NCBI RefSeq assembly: GCF_009604425.1
Contig: NZ_WEGI01000013.1
Location: 62,001 to 126,000, forward strand
Reading direction: 5' to 3'
DNA from: Nocardia aurantia
Lineage (GTDB): Bacteria > Actinomycetota > Actinomycetes > Mycobacteriales > Mycobacteriaceae
Length of the DNA stretch: 64,000 bases
Positions 57,941 to 64,000 of this stretch are shown here, in pieces. Position numbers and translations under genes: made by a program. Position 1 is the stretch's first letter. Each line of letters opens with the position of its first letter. Under the pieces are notes generated by a model, which did not search any database, had not been told where the DNA came from, and saw nothing but the letters and a program-made list of their open reading frames with translations.

Positions 57941-58810
57941 GTGGGGACGATCCGGGTCGGATTGTCGACGGCATCGGTGTATCCGGAGAACACCGAGGCC
58001 GCCTTCCGCTACGCGGCCGAACTCGGGTACGACGGCGTCGAGTTGATGGTCTGGGCGGAGTCCGCCAGCCAGCAGACCGCGGTCGTGCGAGAGTATTCCC
58101 GGCGGTACGAGATGCCGGTCCTGGCGGTGCACGCCCCCTGTCTGCTGATCTCGCAACGGGTCTGGGGGTCGGATCCGATCGCGAAGCTGGCGCGCAGCGT
58201 GCGCACGGCGGAGGAGCTCGGTGCCCGGACTGTCGTGGTGCATCCGCCGTTCCGCTGGCAGCGCCGTTACGCCGAGGGCTTCGCCGCGCAGGTCGCGGCT
58301 CTCGAGGAGCGCAGCCGGGTGCTGGTCGCGGTGGAGAACATGTTTCCTATGCGGGCGGACACCCTGTTCGGGCGGGGGTCCGGGGCCGCGCGGCTGGAGC
58401 GCCGGGGCGGGCCTGGACTGTCGGTTACCGCGTTCAGTCCGTCCTATGATCCGACCGATGTCGGGTTTGCGCACTACACCCTGGATTTGTCGCACACCTC
58501 CACTGCGGGGGTGAACGCCCGGGAGCTGGCCGAGCGGATGGGTTCCGGTTTGGAACACCTGCATCTGGCCGACGGTCGCGGCGCTGCGCACGACGAGCAT
58601 CTGATTCCCGGCGACGGCACTCAGCCTTGCGCCGAGATCTGTGAACATTTGGCGCGCAGCGGGTTTCGGGGGCATGTGATTTTGGAGGTCAATACGCAGA
58701 ACGCGCGGACCACGACTACGCGCGCGGCGATGCTGCATCGTGCGCTGGCGTTCGCCCGGCTGCATCTCGACGGGGTGCATCCGGCGGCGGAGTCCGGTCG
58801 GCGGCACTGA
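57941..58810 (+). CDS. Sugar phosphate isomerase/epimerase-like TIM-barrel protein (Rv0498-like)
   Basis: A 289-residue AP-endonuclease-2-type barrel. Start GTG 57941 (VGTIRVGLSTASVYPENTEAAFRYAAELGYDGVELMV). Likely metal ligands are in VVVHPPF, VAVENMFP, LDLSHTSTAG and HLADGRG...HLIPGDGT, ending with ILEVNTQ. The reaction is unknown. It is 27 bases after the membrane protein gene and probably in the same operon. Its 3' side opens the second repeat field. Confidence 0.87.
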   Translation: MGTIRVGLSTASVYPENTEAAFRYAAELGYDGVELMVWAESASQQTAVVREYSRRYEMPVLAVHAPCLLISQRVWGSDPIAKLARSVRTAEELGARTVVVHPPFRWQRRYAEGFAAQVAALEERSRVLVAVENMFPMRADTLFGRGSGAARLERRGGPGLSVTAFSPSYDPTDVGFAHYTLDLSHTSTAGVNARELAERMGSGLEHLHLADGRGAAHDEHLIPGDGTQPCAEICEHLARSGFRGHVILEVNTQNARTTTTRAAMLHRALAFARLHLDGVHPAAESGRRH

Positions 58811-58890
58811 CGGTTCGGGGGTGTCTGCTGGGCTCGGCGGGGGTGAAAATGATTGTTGGGCCTGCTTGGGGGTGACGGGCTGTGTTTTTG

Positions 58891-59005
58891 GCCTCCGCTT
58901 CGCTGCGGCGGGTTCGCGGCCCTGCGGGCCCGATCCTTCCCTCCTCCGGCTCCTCCGCTTCGCTCCCCCGCCTCCGTCAGTCCAGGATCGGGCCGGGCCG
59001 CGAAC
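58891..59005 (+). repeat. Hairpin repeat element, copy B
   Basis: A foldback of about 115 bases. The outer arms GTTCGCGGCC (58912-58921) and GGCCGCGAAC (58996-59005) are perfect. The inner arms GGCCCGATCC (58927-58936) and GGATCGGGCC (58985-58994) are perfect. The left flank (58891-58911) matches copy A at 11920-11940. The inner stem differs from copy A (GTCTCGGTCC / GGACCGAGAC) on both sides, so base pairing is kept while sequence is not. The loop is also recognisably related. It lies 80 bases after the Rv0498-like gene, where it may act as a terminator. Confidence 0.85.
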
Positions 59006-59384
59006 AGGAGGGCTACCCCTGCGTATTTGTGACCGGAGCCCCTCCCGTTCTGCTCTCCCTGCTCCGTGCAGGCTCGGGGCGGGTCGTGAACGTGCGGGTT
59101 GCCCCTGCGTGTTGGTGACCGGACCCCCTGCCGTCCTGCTCTCCCGGCTCCTTGCAGGATCGGGCTGGGCCGTGAACAGGCGGGTTGTCCCTACTTATTG
59201 GTTACCGGAGCCCCTGCCGTCGTGCTCTCCGCGCTCCGCGCAGGATCGGGGTGGGTTGCGAATAGGCGGGTTGGCCTGCGTATGGGTGACCGGGGTTCCT
59301 CTCGTCGTGATCTCCCCGCTTCGTGCAGGGGCGGGGCGGGTTGTGAGCAGGCGTGCTGTGCCTGCGTATTGGTGACCGGGGTGG
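59002..59384 (+). repeat. 86-bp tandem repeat array
   Basis: Units begin with a GAAC/GAAT-like motif at 59002, 59088, 59174, 59260 and 59345 (spacing 86, 86, 86, 85). The last unit is partial. Each ends in a GCAGG.TCGGG..GGG sequence running into the next start, that is, a copy of the right arm of the hairpin element just upstream. A unit length of 86 shifts frame every copy, so no protein can use it. It fills most of the gap between the Rv0498-like and thioesterase genes. Confidence 0.85.
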
Positions 59385-59561
59385 CACGGGGTGGGGGCGT
59401 GGTGGTTGCCTCTTGTGGGCCGGCGGGATGTGCTGGGTGTTCTCGGGGCGGGGGTGTGGTGCGGGCCTCATCTGGGCCGGGGGAATCTGCGGGCGGCGAA
59501 CGTCGCTTATACGCTGTACGGGAGATGGGCCGATGTGGTCGGCCGGGTGAGAGGAGCAGCG

Positions 59562-60461
59562 GTGACCGAAGTGACCGTCCAGGCGGAGTCGGCGGCCCGC
59601 GAGGCCGACTTGGCGCCCTTTGCCCGGGTCTGCGCGGTGACCGAGTTACCGTCCGACACTGCGGGGACCGGTCGTTACCGCGGGTTCATCGAGGACATCT
59701 GGACCATCGGGCCTAAGTTGCACGGTGGCACGATGGTTGCCGCGAGCGCTGCGGCGGCGACCCGCTGGTTGCGCGGCACCGCGCCGGGCGCGCAGGACAT
59801 GTTTCCGGTCGCGGCCAGCACGGACTTTCTCGGCGCACCGGATCCCGGGGAGGTCGAGTTCAGCGTCCGTACGCGTAAGGCCGGTCGCCAGATCTGTTTG
59901 GTCGAGGCGGATCTTGTGCAGGGGGACCGCACCCTGGTGCACACCGCCTTCACCTTCGGGCGGCTCGATGACACCCCGCCGTTGTACGCCGCGGAGACCT
60001 TCGCGGATATGCCCGCCGTGCCGCCCGCCGACGCCCTGTCCTACGGGGCGGAGGCGCCGATGGGCGATATCGTGCACGTCGCGCAGGGGGCCGCTATGGC
60101 CATGGATCGGGATTGGGCGCGGTTCGCCGCGGGCGAGCGGGGTGAGCCGCGGCTGCGGTTGTGGATCCGGCCGCGGCCGGGCGACGAGCAGGACGACGAG
60201 GTCGCCGCGTTGTTCGCCCTGATGGCCGGGGACATCAGCCCGCCGGTGACCATGAACCTCGGCCGGTTCGGCTGGGCGCCTACCGTGCAGTTGACCACTT
60301 ATCTGCGCCGCCGGCCGGCGGCCGGCTGGCTGCGTGTGATCTGCACGGCCCAGCAGATCGGTGCGCGGATGTTCGATGAGGATCAGGTGGTGGTCGACGC
60401 CACCGGCGCGGTCGTCGTGCAGAGCCGCCAGCTGGCACTGTTGCCGCAGTCGTCCTGGTAG
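59562..60461 (+). CDS. Double-hotdog thioesterase-like protein (Rv0499-like)
   Basis: A 299-residue protein reading as a TesB-like double hotdog: the first hotdog around GFIEDIWTIGPKLHGGTMVAASAAAATRWL, the second around MNLGRFGWAPTVQLTTYLRRRPAAGWLRV and EDQVVVDATGAVVVQSRQLALLP. It would hydrolyse an acyl-CoA of unknown kind. Start GTG 59562 has GAGAGGAG seven bases upstream. It precedes proC by 19 bases, but proC has its own leaderless-type promoter. Confidence 0.82.
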   Translation: MTEVTVQAESAAREADLAPFARVCAVTELPSDTAGTGRYRGFIEDIWTIGPKLHGGTMVAASAAAATRWLRGTAPGAQDMFPVAASTDFLGAPDPGEVEFSVRTRKAGRQICLVEADLVQGDRTLVHTAFTFGRLDDTPPLYAAETFADMPAVPPADALSYGAEAPMGDIVHVAQGAAMAMDRDWARFAAGERGEPRLRLWIRPRPGDEQDDEVAALFALMAGDISPPVTMNLGRFGWAPTVQLTTYLRRRPAAGWLRVICTAQQIGARMFDEDQVVVDATGAVVVQSRQLALLPQSSW

Positions 60462-60466
60462 CCCGC

Positions 60467-60472
60467 TAGCCT
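60467..60472 (+). promoter_or_regulatory. Leaderless -10 element for proC
   Basis: TAGCCT lies eight bases before ATG 60481, just after the stop of the thioesterase gene. Confidence 0.5.
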
Positions 60473-60480
60473 TGGACGCC

Positions 60481-61299
60481 ATGACGAGAATTGCGGTGAT
60501 CGGCGGCGGGCGGATCGGTGAGGCGTTGATCGCCGGATTGCTGGAAGCCGGGACGCCGGGCAAGGATCTGGTCGTGGTGGAGCCGTTGCCGGTTCGCGCG
60601 GAGTTCCTCGCCGATCGCTTCGGTATCCGGGTCACCGACAGTGTCGGCGATGCCGCGAATGCGGCCGATCTGCTGGTTGTCGCCGTGAAACCGCAGGATG
60701 TCGACGCCGTTCTCACCGATCTGGCGAAGGCGGGGCTGGACGACGACCGCGATCAGTTGCTGATCTCGCTGGCCGCGGGGATCACCACGGCCCATTTGGA
60801 GGCCAAGCTGCCCGCCGGATTCCCGGTGGTCCGGGTCATGCCGAATTCGCCGATGCTGGTCGGCCAGGGGATGAGCGCCATCGCCGCGGGCCGCTACGCC
60901 AAGGAGGCCGAACTGCGCCAGGTCACCGAGCTGCTGGAGACGGTGGGCCGGGTGGTCACGGTCGCCGAGTCGCAGATGGACGCCGTGACCGCGGTGTCCG
61001 GCTCGGGGCCGGCGTACCTGTTCCTGCTCGCCGAGGCGATGATCGACGCGGGCGTGGGCCTGGGCCTCAGCCGCGATGTGACCAGCCGTCTGGTGGTCCA
61101 GACCCTGCTGGGGTCGGCGGCGCTGCTGGCCGAGGCGGGGCAGGGTCCCGCGGAGTTGCGCGCCGGTGTCACTTCTCCCGGCGGCACCACCGCCGCCGCG
61201 CTGCGCGAGCTCGAGCGGGCCGGTGTGCGGTCGGCATTCTGGGAGGCCCTGGCGGCCGCGCGGCAGCGCTCGGCCGAACTGGGAGCGACCGAGAGCTGA
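60481..61299 (+). CDS. proC: Pyrroline-5-carboxylate reductase
   Basis: A 272-residue enzyme for the last step of proline synthesis; counterpart of Rv0500. The NADPH loop is IGGGRIGEALIAGLL (about 7-21), VRVMPNSPMLVGQGMSAI the middle signature, and GSGPAYLFLLAEAMIDAGVGLGLSR and TSPGGTTAAALRELE the dimer and active-site region. Length and motifs are normal. Confidence 0.96.
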   Translation: MTRIAVIGGGRIGEALIAGLLEAGTPGKDLVVVEPLPVRAEFLADRFGIRVTDSVGDAANAADLLVVAVKPQDVDAVLTDLAKAGLDDDRDQLLISLAAGITTAHLEAKLPAGFPVVRVMPNSPMLVGQGMSAIAAGRYAKEAELRQVTELLETVGRVVTVAESQMDAVTAVSGSGPAYLFLLAEAMIDAGVGLGLSRDVTSRLVVQTLLGSAALLAEAGQGPAELRAGVTSPGGTTAAALRELERAGVRSAFWEALAAARQRSAELGATES

Positions 61300-61433
61300 A
61301 TGGCGATCGAATCCTATTTCTCCCACCCGTCGCAGTAATCCCACGGGCAACGCTAAGCTTCAAGGAGCACGTGCGTGTCTGTTCCGCTGGTGGGGAAGCC
61401 GGCGGCGCGGACGTGCCGGAGGTCAGTGGCGCA

Positions 61434-61655
61434 ATGATGTCTGGAAACAGCTCTGCGAGTGGTCCCCTGCTCGGCGGGGGAACCCAGTTCCTCACCGTCG
61501 CCGAGGTGGCGAATCTGATGCGGGTATCGAAGATGACGGTGTATCGGCTGGTGCATTCCGGCGAACTACCCGCGGTGCGGGTGGGAAGGTCGTTCCGCGT
61601 GCACGCGCGGGCCGTCCACGACTATCTGCAGACGTCGTATTTCGACGCCGGCTAG
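61434..61655 (+). CDS. BldC-like small MerR/excisionase-type DNA-binding protein
   Basis: A 73-residue protein, counterpart of Rv0500A. The winged HTH is FLTVAEVANLMRVSKMTVYRLVHSGELPAVRVGRSFRVHARAVHDYL. It strongly resembles BldC of Streptomyces, a developmental regulator that binds DNA as head-to-tail oligomers. Two adjacent ATG codons (61434 and 61437) are possible starts, with GGAGG about eleven bases upstream. The target genes are unknown; the downstream bS22 gene is a neighbour in all relatives I recall. Confidence 0.88.
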   Translation: MMSGNSSASGPLLGGGTQFLTVAEVANLMRVSKMTVYRLVHSGELPAVRVGRSFRVHARAVHDYLQTSYFDAG

Positions 61656-61853
61656 CCCCTCCGGGCCGGCCGTCCGACACCCGGCGCAGGCCGGGGCCGT
61701 TTCGTTCGGCCACGGTCGGCCCGGTACCATGAACCACCGTCGTGTTCGCCTGCCGGTGCCCCTCTTTCGGGGCCGGCACCGGGAGCGCGGGCACTGGGCG
61801 TACGTAAACCGGCGTGCGCGCCGAGGAGATGAGAGAACGCGAGGAACAGCCCC

Positions 61854-61955
61854 ATGGGTTCTGTGATCAAGAAGCGCCGTAAGCGGATGTCGAAGAAGAA
61901 GCACCGCAAGCTGCTTCGCCGTACCCGCGTGCAGCGTCGCAAACTCGGCAAGTAA
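61854..61955 (+). CDS. Small ribosomal subunit protein bS22 (AURKAIP1/COX24-like)
   Basis: A 33-residue, very basic protein: [19 protein letters not shown] followed by [14 protein letters not shown]. It appears identical to the bS22 protein found in the M. smegmatis 30S subunit, as far as I recall that sequence, and to the product of Rv0500B. A ribosome-binding site GAGGA lies about nine bases before the ATG. It is too short for most gene finders. An intrinsic terminator follows. Confidence 0.93.
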
Positions 61956-62012
61956 CACGGTATCCGGCCGGCGCGCTCGCAACACGCGCGTAACGGTCTG
62001 TTCGCTGTCGAG

Positions 62013-62040
62013 GCCCGTCACCGTTCGGTGGCGGGCTTTT
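62013..62040 (+). terminator. Intrinsic terminator after the bS22 gene
   Basis: A 10-pair stem (GCCCGTCACC with GGTGGCGGGC, one G-T pair) closes a GTTC loop and is followed by TTTT, then CGTTTT. It is the most classical terminator in the window. Confidence 0.85.
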
Positions 62041-62124
62041 CGTTTTCCGGCGGCGGAAGTGATCGTAAGAAGCTGGTTAATAGTCTCTCCGGCGCGGTGG
62101 GTACGGTTACCCTGGAACGCGGAA

Positions 62125-63234
62125 ATGGCGGAAACGGGGGCCTCACAGGTGGGATCCGGCATGGGTGTTGGTGCTCGGGACGGACATGTGTCGAAGGTCG
62201 TGCTGGTGACCGGCGCCAGCCGCTACTTCGGCAGCAGTGTCGTGGCCGCCCTCGCCGCCGACCCCACGGTGGAACGCGTGCTCGCCGTCGACGCCAGGAC
62301 GCCCGCGCCGGATCTGCTGCGCAGCTTCGGCCGCGCCGAGTTCATCCGGTCCGATATCCGAAACCCGTTGATACGCAAGGTGATCGACGGTCACGATGTG
62401 GATACCGTGGTCCATCCGGCGGTGTTGTCGCGGCCGCCCGCGGGCGGTGGCCGGGCGGCCATGAAGGATTACAACGTGTTCGGCGCGATGCAGTTGCTGG
62501 CGGTCTGCCGCAAGTCGCCCAGCGTGCGCCGGGTGGTGGTCCGCTCGTCGTCGGCGGTCTACGGTTGCGGCCCCAAAGATCCCGCTAAATTCACCGAGGA
62601 AATGAGCGCGCGTACGCCGCCGAGCGGTTCGTTCGCGCGCGACATGATCGATGTCGAGGGATTCGTTCGCGGCTTGGCGCGTCGCCGCCCGGATATCGCC
62701 GCCGCAATATTACGATTTCCGCCGATAGTGGGTCCGCGACTGGTCGATCGGGGTATGGAGATTTTCCGATCTCCGGTCACGCCCACCATTCTCGGCCGCG
62801 ATCCGCGCATGCAACTGTTGCACGAGCAGGATGCGATCGGGGCATTGGTGCACGCGGCGTCGCGGGCACCGGGCGGTACGTTCAATGTCGCCGGCGACGG
62901 CGCGCTCACCCTGTCCCAGGCGATCCGCCGGGCCGGGCGGATCGAGGTGCCGGTGCCCTTCACCGCGTTCCGCACCGTCGGCCGGGCGCTCATGGGACCG
63001 GTGATGCGAGGTTTCACGGCGGAGCAGATCGACTATTTCCATTACGGGTGCGGATTGGACACCACCCGGATGCGCGCCGAGTTCGGCTTCCAGCCGCGCT
63101 GGACGACCGTGGAGGCGTTCGACGACTTCGTCGGGGGCGCAGCGTTGCGACCCGTCATCGATCCGCGCTGGATCGACGCTGCAGAATCGACACTTCTCGG
63201 CCTGGTCGGGGCCGGAGCGGGAGCAGACCAATGA
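62125..63234 (+). CDS. NAD-dependent epimerase/dehydratase-like protein (Rv0501-like)
   Basis: About 369 residues; the start is uncertain (ATG 62125, GTG 62149 or ATG 62161). The Rossmann motif is VVLVTGASRYFGSSVVAAL. The extended-SDR core follows with VVVRSSSAVYGCGP, but the catalytic Tyr-x-x-x-Lys is not obvious: the expected place reads ARDMIDVEGFVRGL, where related epimerases have YxxxK. It may therefore be a binding or assembly protein rather than a true UDP-galactose epimerase, although the tuberculosis homologue is named galE2. The ATGA overlap couples it to the acyltransferase gene. Confidence 0.82.
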   Translation: MAETGASQVGSGMGVGARDGHVSKVVLVTGASRYFGSSVVAALAADPTVERVLAVDARTPAPDLLRSFGRAEFIRSDIRNPLIRKVIDGHDVDTVVHPAVLSRPPAGGGRAAMKDYNVFGAMQLLAVCRKSPSVRRVVVRSSSAVYGCGPKDPAKFTEEMSARTPPSGSFARDMIDVEGFVRGLARRRPDIAAAILRFPPIVGPRLVDRGMEIFRSPVTPTILGRDPRMQLLHEQDAIGALVHAASRAPGGTFNVAGDGALTLSQAIRRAGRIEVPVPFTAFRTVGRALMGPVMRGFTAEQIDYFHYGCGLDTTRMRAEFGFQPRWTTVEAFDDFVGGAALRPVIDPRWIDAAESTLLGLVGAGAGADQ

Positions 63235-64000
63235 ACGACGTGGCCAAGGTGATCCGATTACGAGACGCGGACTTCGGGACGCGCCCGCGAGCGACGGGCC
63301 GGCGCCGAGTGGGTGAACCCGCGGCCGGTTCGGTCACCTCGCTGGCGGCCCGCCGGGCCGCGGCCACCCCGCCGCCGACGGGTCCGGACCTGCGGCTGGA
63401 TCGGGTGCGCGACGCCGTGACCGCCGGTATCCGCGGCACCGCCGAATTCGCCCGCCGCCGGCTCACCGGCGACTATCGGGTGGACGAGTTCGGCCTCGAC
63501 GACCATCTGCTGGAGTCGGTGATCCTGCCGTCGCTGCGGCCGTTGTCGAAGTTGTGGTTCCGAGTGGACGTGCAGGGCGTCGAGCATCTCCCGGAAACCG
63601 GTGCGGCGCTGATCGTCGCCAATCACGCCGGCGTGCTGCCGCTGGACGCGCTGATGCTGCAGGTGGCCGTGCACGATCGGCATCCGGGTCACCGCCCGCT
63701 GCGACTGCTGGCCGCCGACAAGGTGTTCGAGACCCCGGTGCTCGGCGGACTGGCCCGCAAGGCCGGCCACACCCTGGCCTGCCCCGCCGACGCCGAACGG
63801 CTGCTGCGCTCCGGCGAACTGACCGGGGTGTTCCCGGAGGGGTTCAAGGGCATCGGCAAGCCCTACGCCGAGCGGTACAAGCTGCAGCGATTCGGTCGTG
63901 GCGGCTTCGTGTCGGCGGCGGTGAAGACCGGTGTGCCGATCGTGCCGTGCGCGATCGTCGGCGCGGAGGAGATCTATCCGAAGATCGGCGATCTGAAGCC
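63231..64000 (+). CDS. PlsC-type lysophospholipid acyltransferase (Rv0502-like), truncated by the window end
   Basis: About 256 residues are visible from ATG 63231, and the frame is open at the window edge. A disordered N-terminus of about 75 residues is followed by the acyltransferase domain: ANHAGVLPLDA (H-x4-D block I, about 130), LLAADKVFETPVLGG, VFPEGFKGIGKPY (block III) and VPIVPCAIVGAEEIYPK (block IV). It should transfer an acyl chain to a glycerol-phosphate-type acceptor at the membrane. It is co-translated with the upstream epimerase-like gene. Confidence 0.88.
   Translation, partial: MNDVAKVIRLRDADFGTRPRATGRRRVGEPAAGSVTSLAARRAAATPPPTGPDLRLDRVRDAVTAGIRGTAEFARRRLTGDYRVDEFGLDDHLLESVILPSLRPLSKLWFRVDVQGVEHLPETGAALIVANHAGVLPLDALMLQVAVHDRHPGHRPLRLLAADKVFETPVLGGLARKAGHTLACPADAERLLRSGELTGVFPEGFKGIGKPYAERYKLQRFGRGGFVSAAVKTGVPIVPCAIVGAEEIYPKIGDLK

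Larger units (their letters stand above)
58811..59561. other. Intergenic repeat field with no gene
   Basis: This 751-base gap holds the hairpin element and the 86-bp array. After about 59385 there is a G/T-rich stretch with no recognisable gene up to the thioesterase ribosome-binding site (GAGAGGAG). Confidence 0.7.

Noticed and set aside
54083..58807. A 1574-codon open frame on the minus strand
   Set aside because: Only its last 285 codons encode a real protein. The rest is the antisense of the Ppx/GppA, membrane and isomerase-like genes and exists because high GC suppresses stops.
58740..59716. Protein-coding frames through the 86-bp array
   Set aside because: The repeat shifts frame every unit. 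No ribosome-binding site or homologous domain is visible.

Overview
The window is high-GC DNA from a mycolic-acid actinomycete, most likely a Nocardia. The content supports this: isocitrate lyase with fadB2, HbhA, mycothiol synthase MshA, SenX3-RegX3, an EspG-type ESX chaperone, a BldC-like regulator and the 33-residue ribosomal protein bS22. The gene order follows, with insertions, what I recall of Mycobacterium tuberculosis Rv0467 to Rv0502. All names come from reading the proteins and from memory of families; no search was run.

Layout. 1-4402: the end of a FAD subunit, a fused [2Fe-2S]/molybdopterin hydroxylase and a secreted lipase. 4959-7261: aceA and fadB2, the start of the conserved backbone. 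7429-23271: an accessory block absent from the tuberculosis order. It holds a MetE-like protein that has lost its zinc site, a glutamine-synthetase-like ligase, a repeat field, an alcohol dehydrogenase, a DUF1254 lipoprotein, a membrane-anchored HtrA-like protease, a DsbA/VKOR pair, PPK2, a small EspG locus, an enoyl-reductase-like protein and an ABC1/UbiB kinase. 23378-35836: the backbone resumes with a TetR regulator, DUF445, an XRE regulator with hbhA, DUF2516, purU, deoC, a DUF2993 protein, two DUF2505 proteins and murB, with some extra genes. 35902-53318: an L,D-transpeptidase, oxidoreductases, hydrolases, mshA, a YbjN protein, a ROK kinase, gpmA, a secreted protease, two tandem S15-type hydrolases and senX3-regX3. 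53427-64000: a flavin reductase, a conserved Cys-rich protein, a Ppx/GppA phosphatase, a membrane protein, a sugar-phosphate-isomerase-like protein, a second repeat field, a thioesterase, proC, a BldC-like regulator, bS22, an NAD-dependent epimerase-like protein and a truncated acyltransferase.

The genes cover carbon and acetate use (aceA, fadB2, deoC, gpmA), envelope building (murB, L,D-transpeptidase, PlsC-like protein), redox homeostasis (mshA, DsbA/VKOR, flavin enzymes) and phosphate sensing and polyphosphate handling (senX3-regX3, PPK2, Ppx/GppA). Many genes have a TANNNT -10 hexamer 6-8 bases before the start codon, so leaderless transcription looks common.

The two most unusual things are the MetE-like protein without zinc ligands, and a hairpin element of about 115 bp found twice (11827-11940 and 58891-59005). 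Its inner stem differs between the copies by compensatory changes, and in both places a tandem array follows whose units each repeat the hairpin's outer arm. No rRNA, tRNA, CRISPR array, integrase or transposase was seen.
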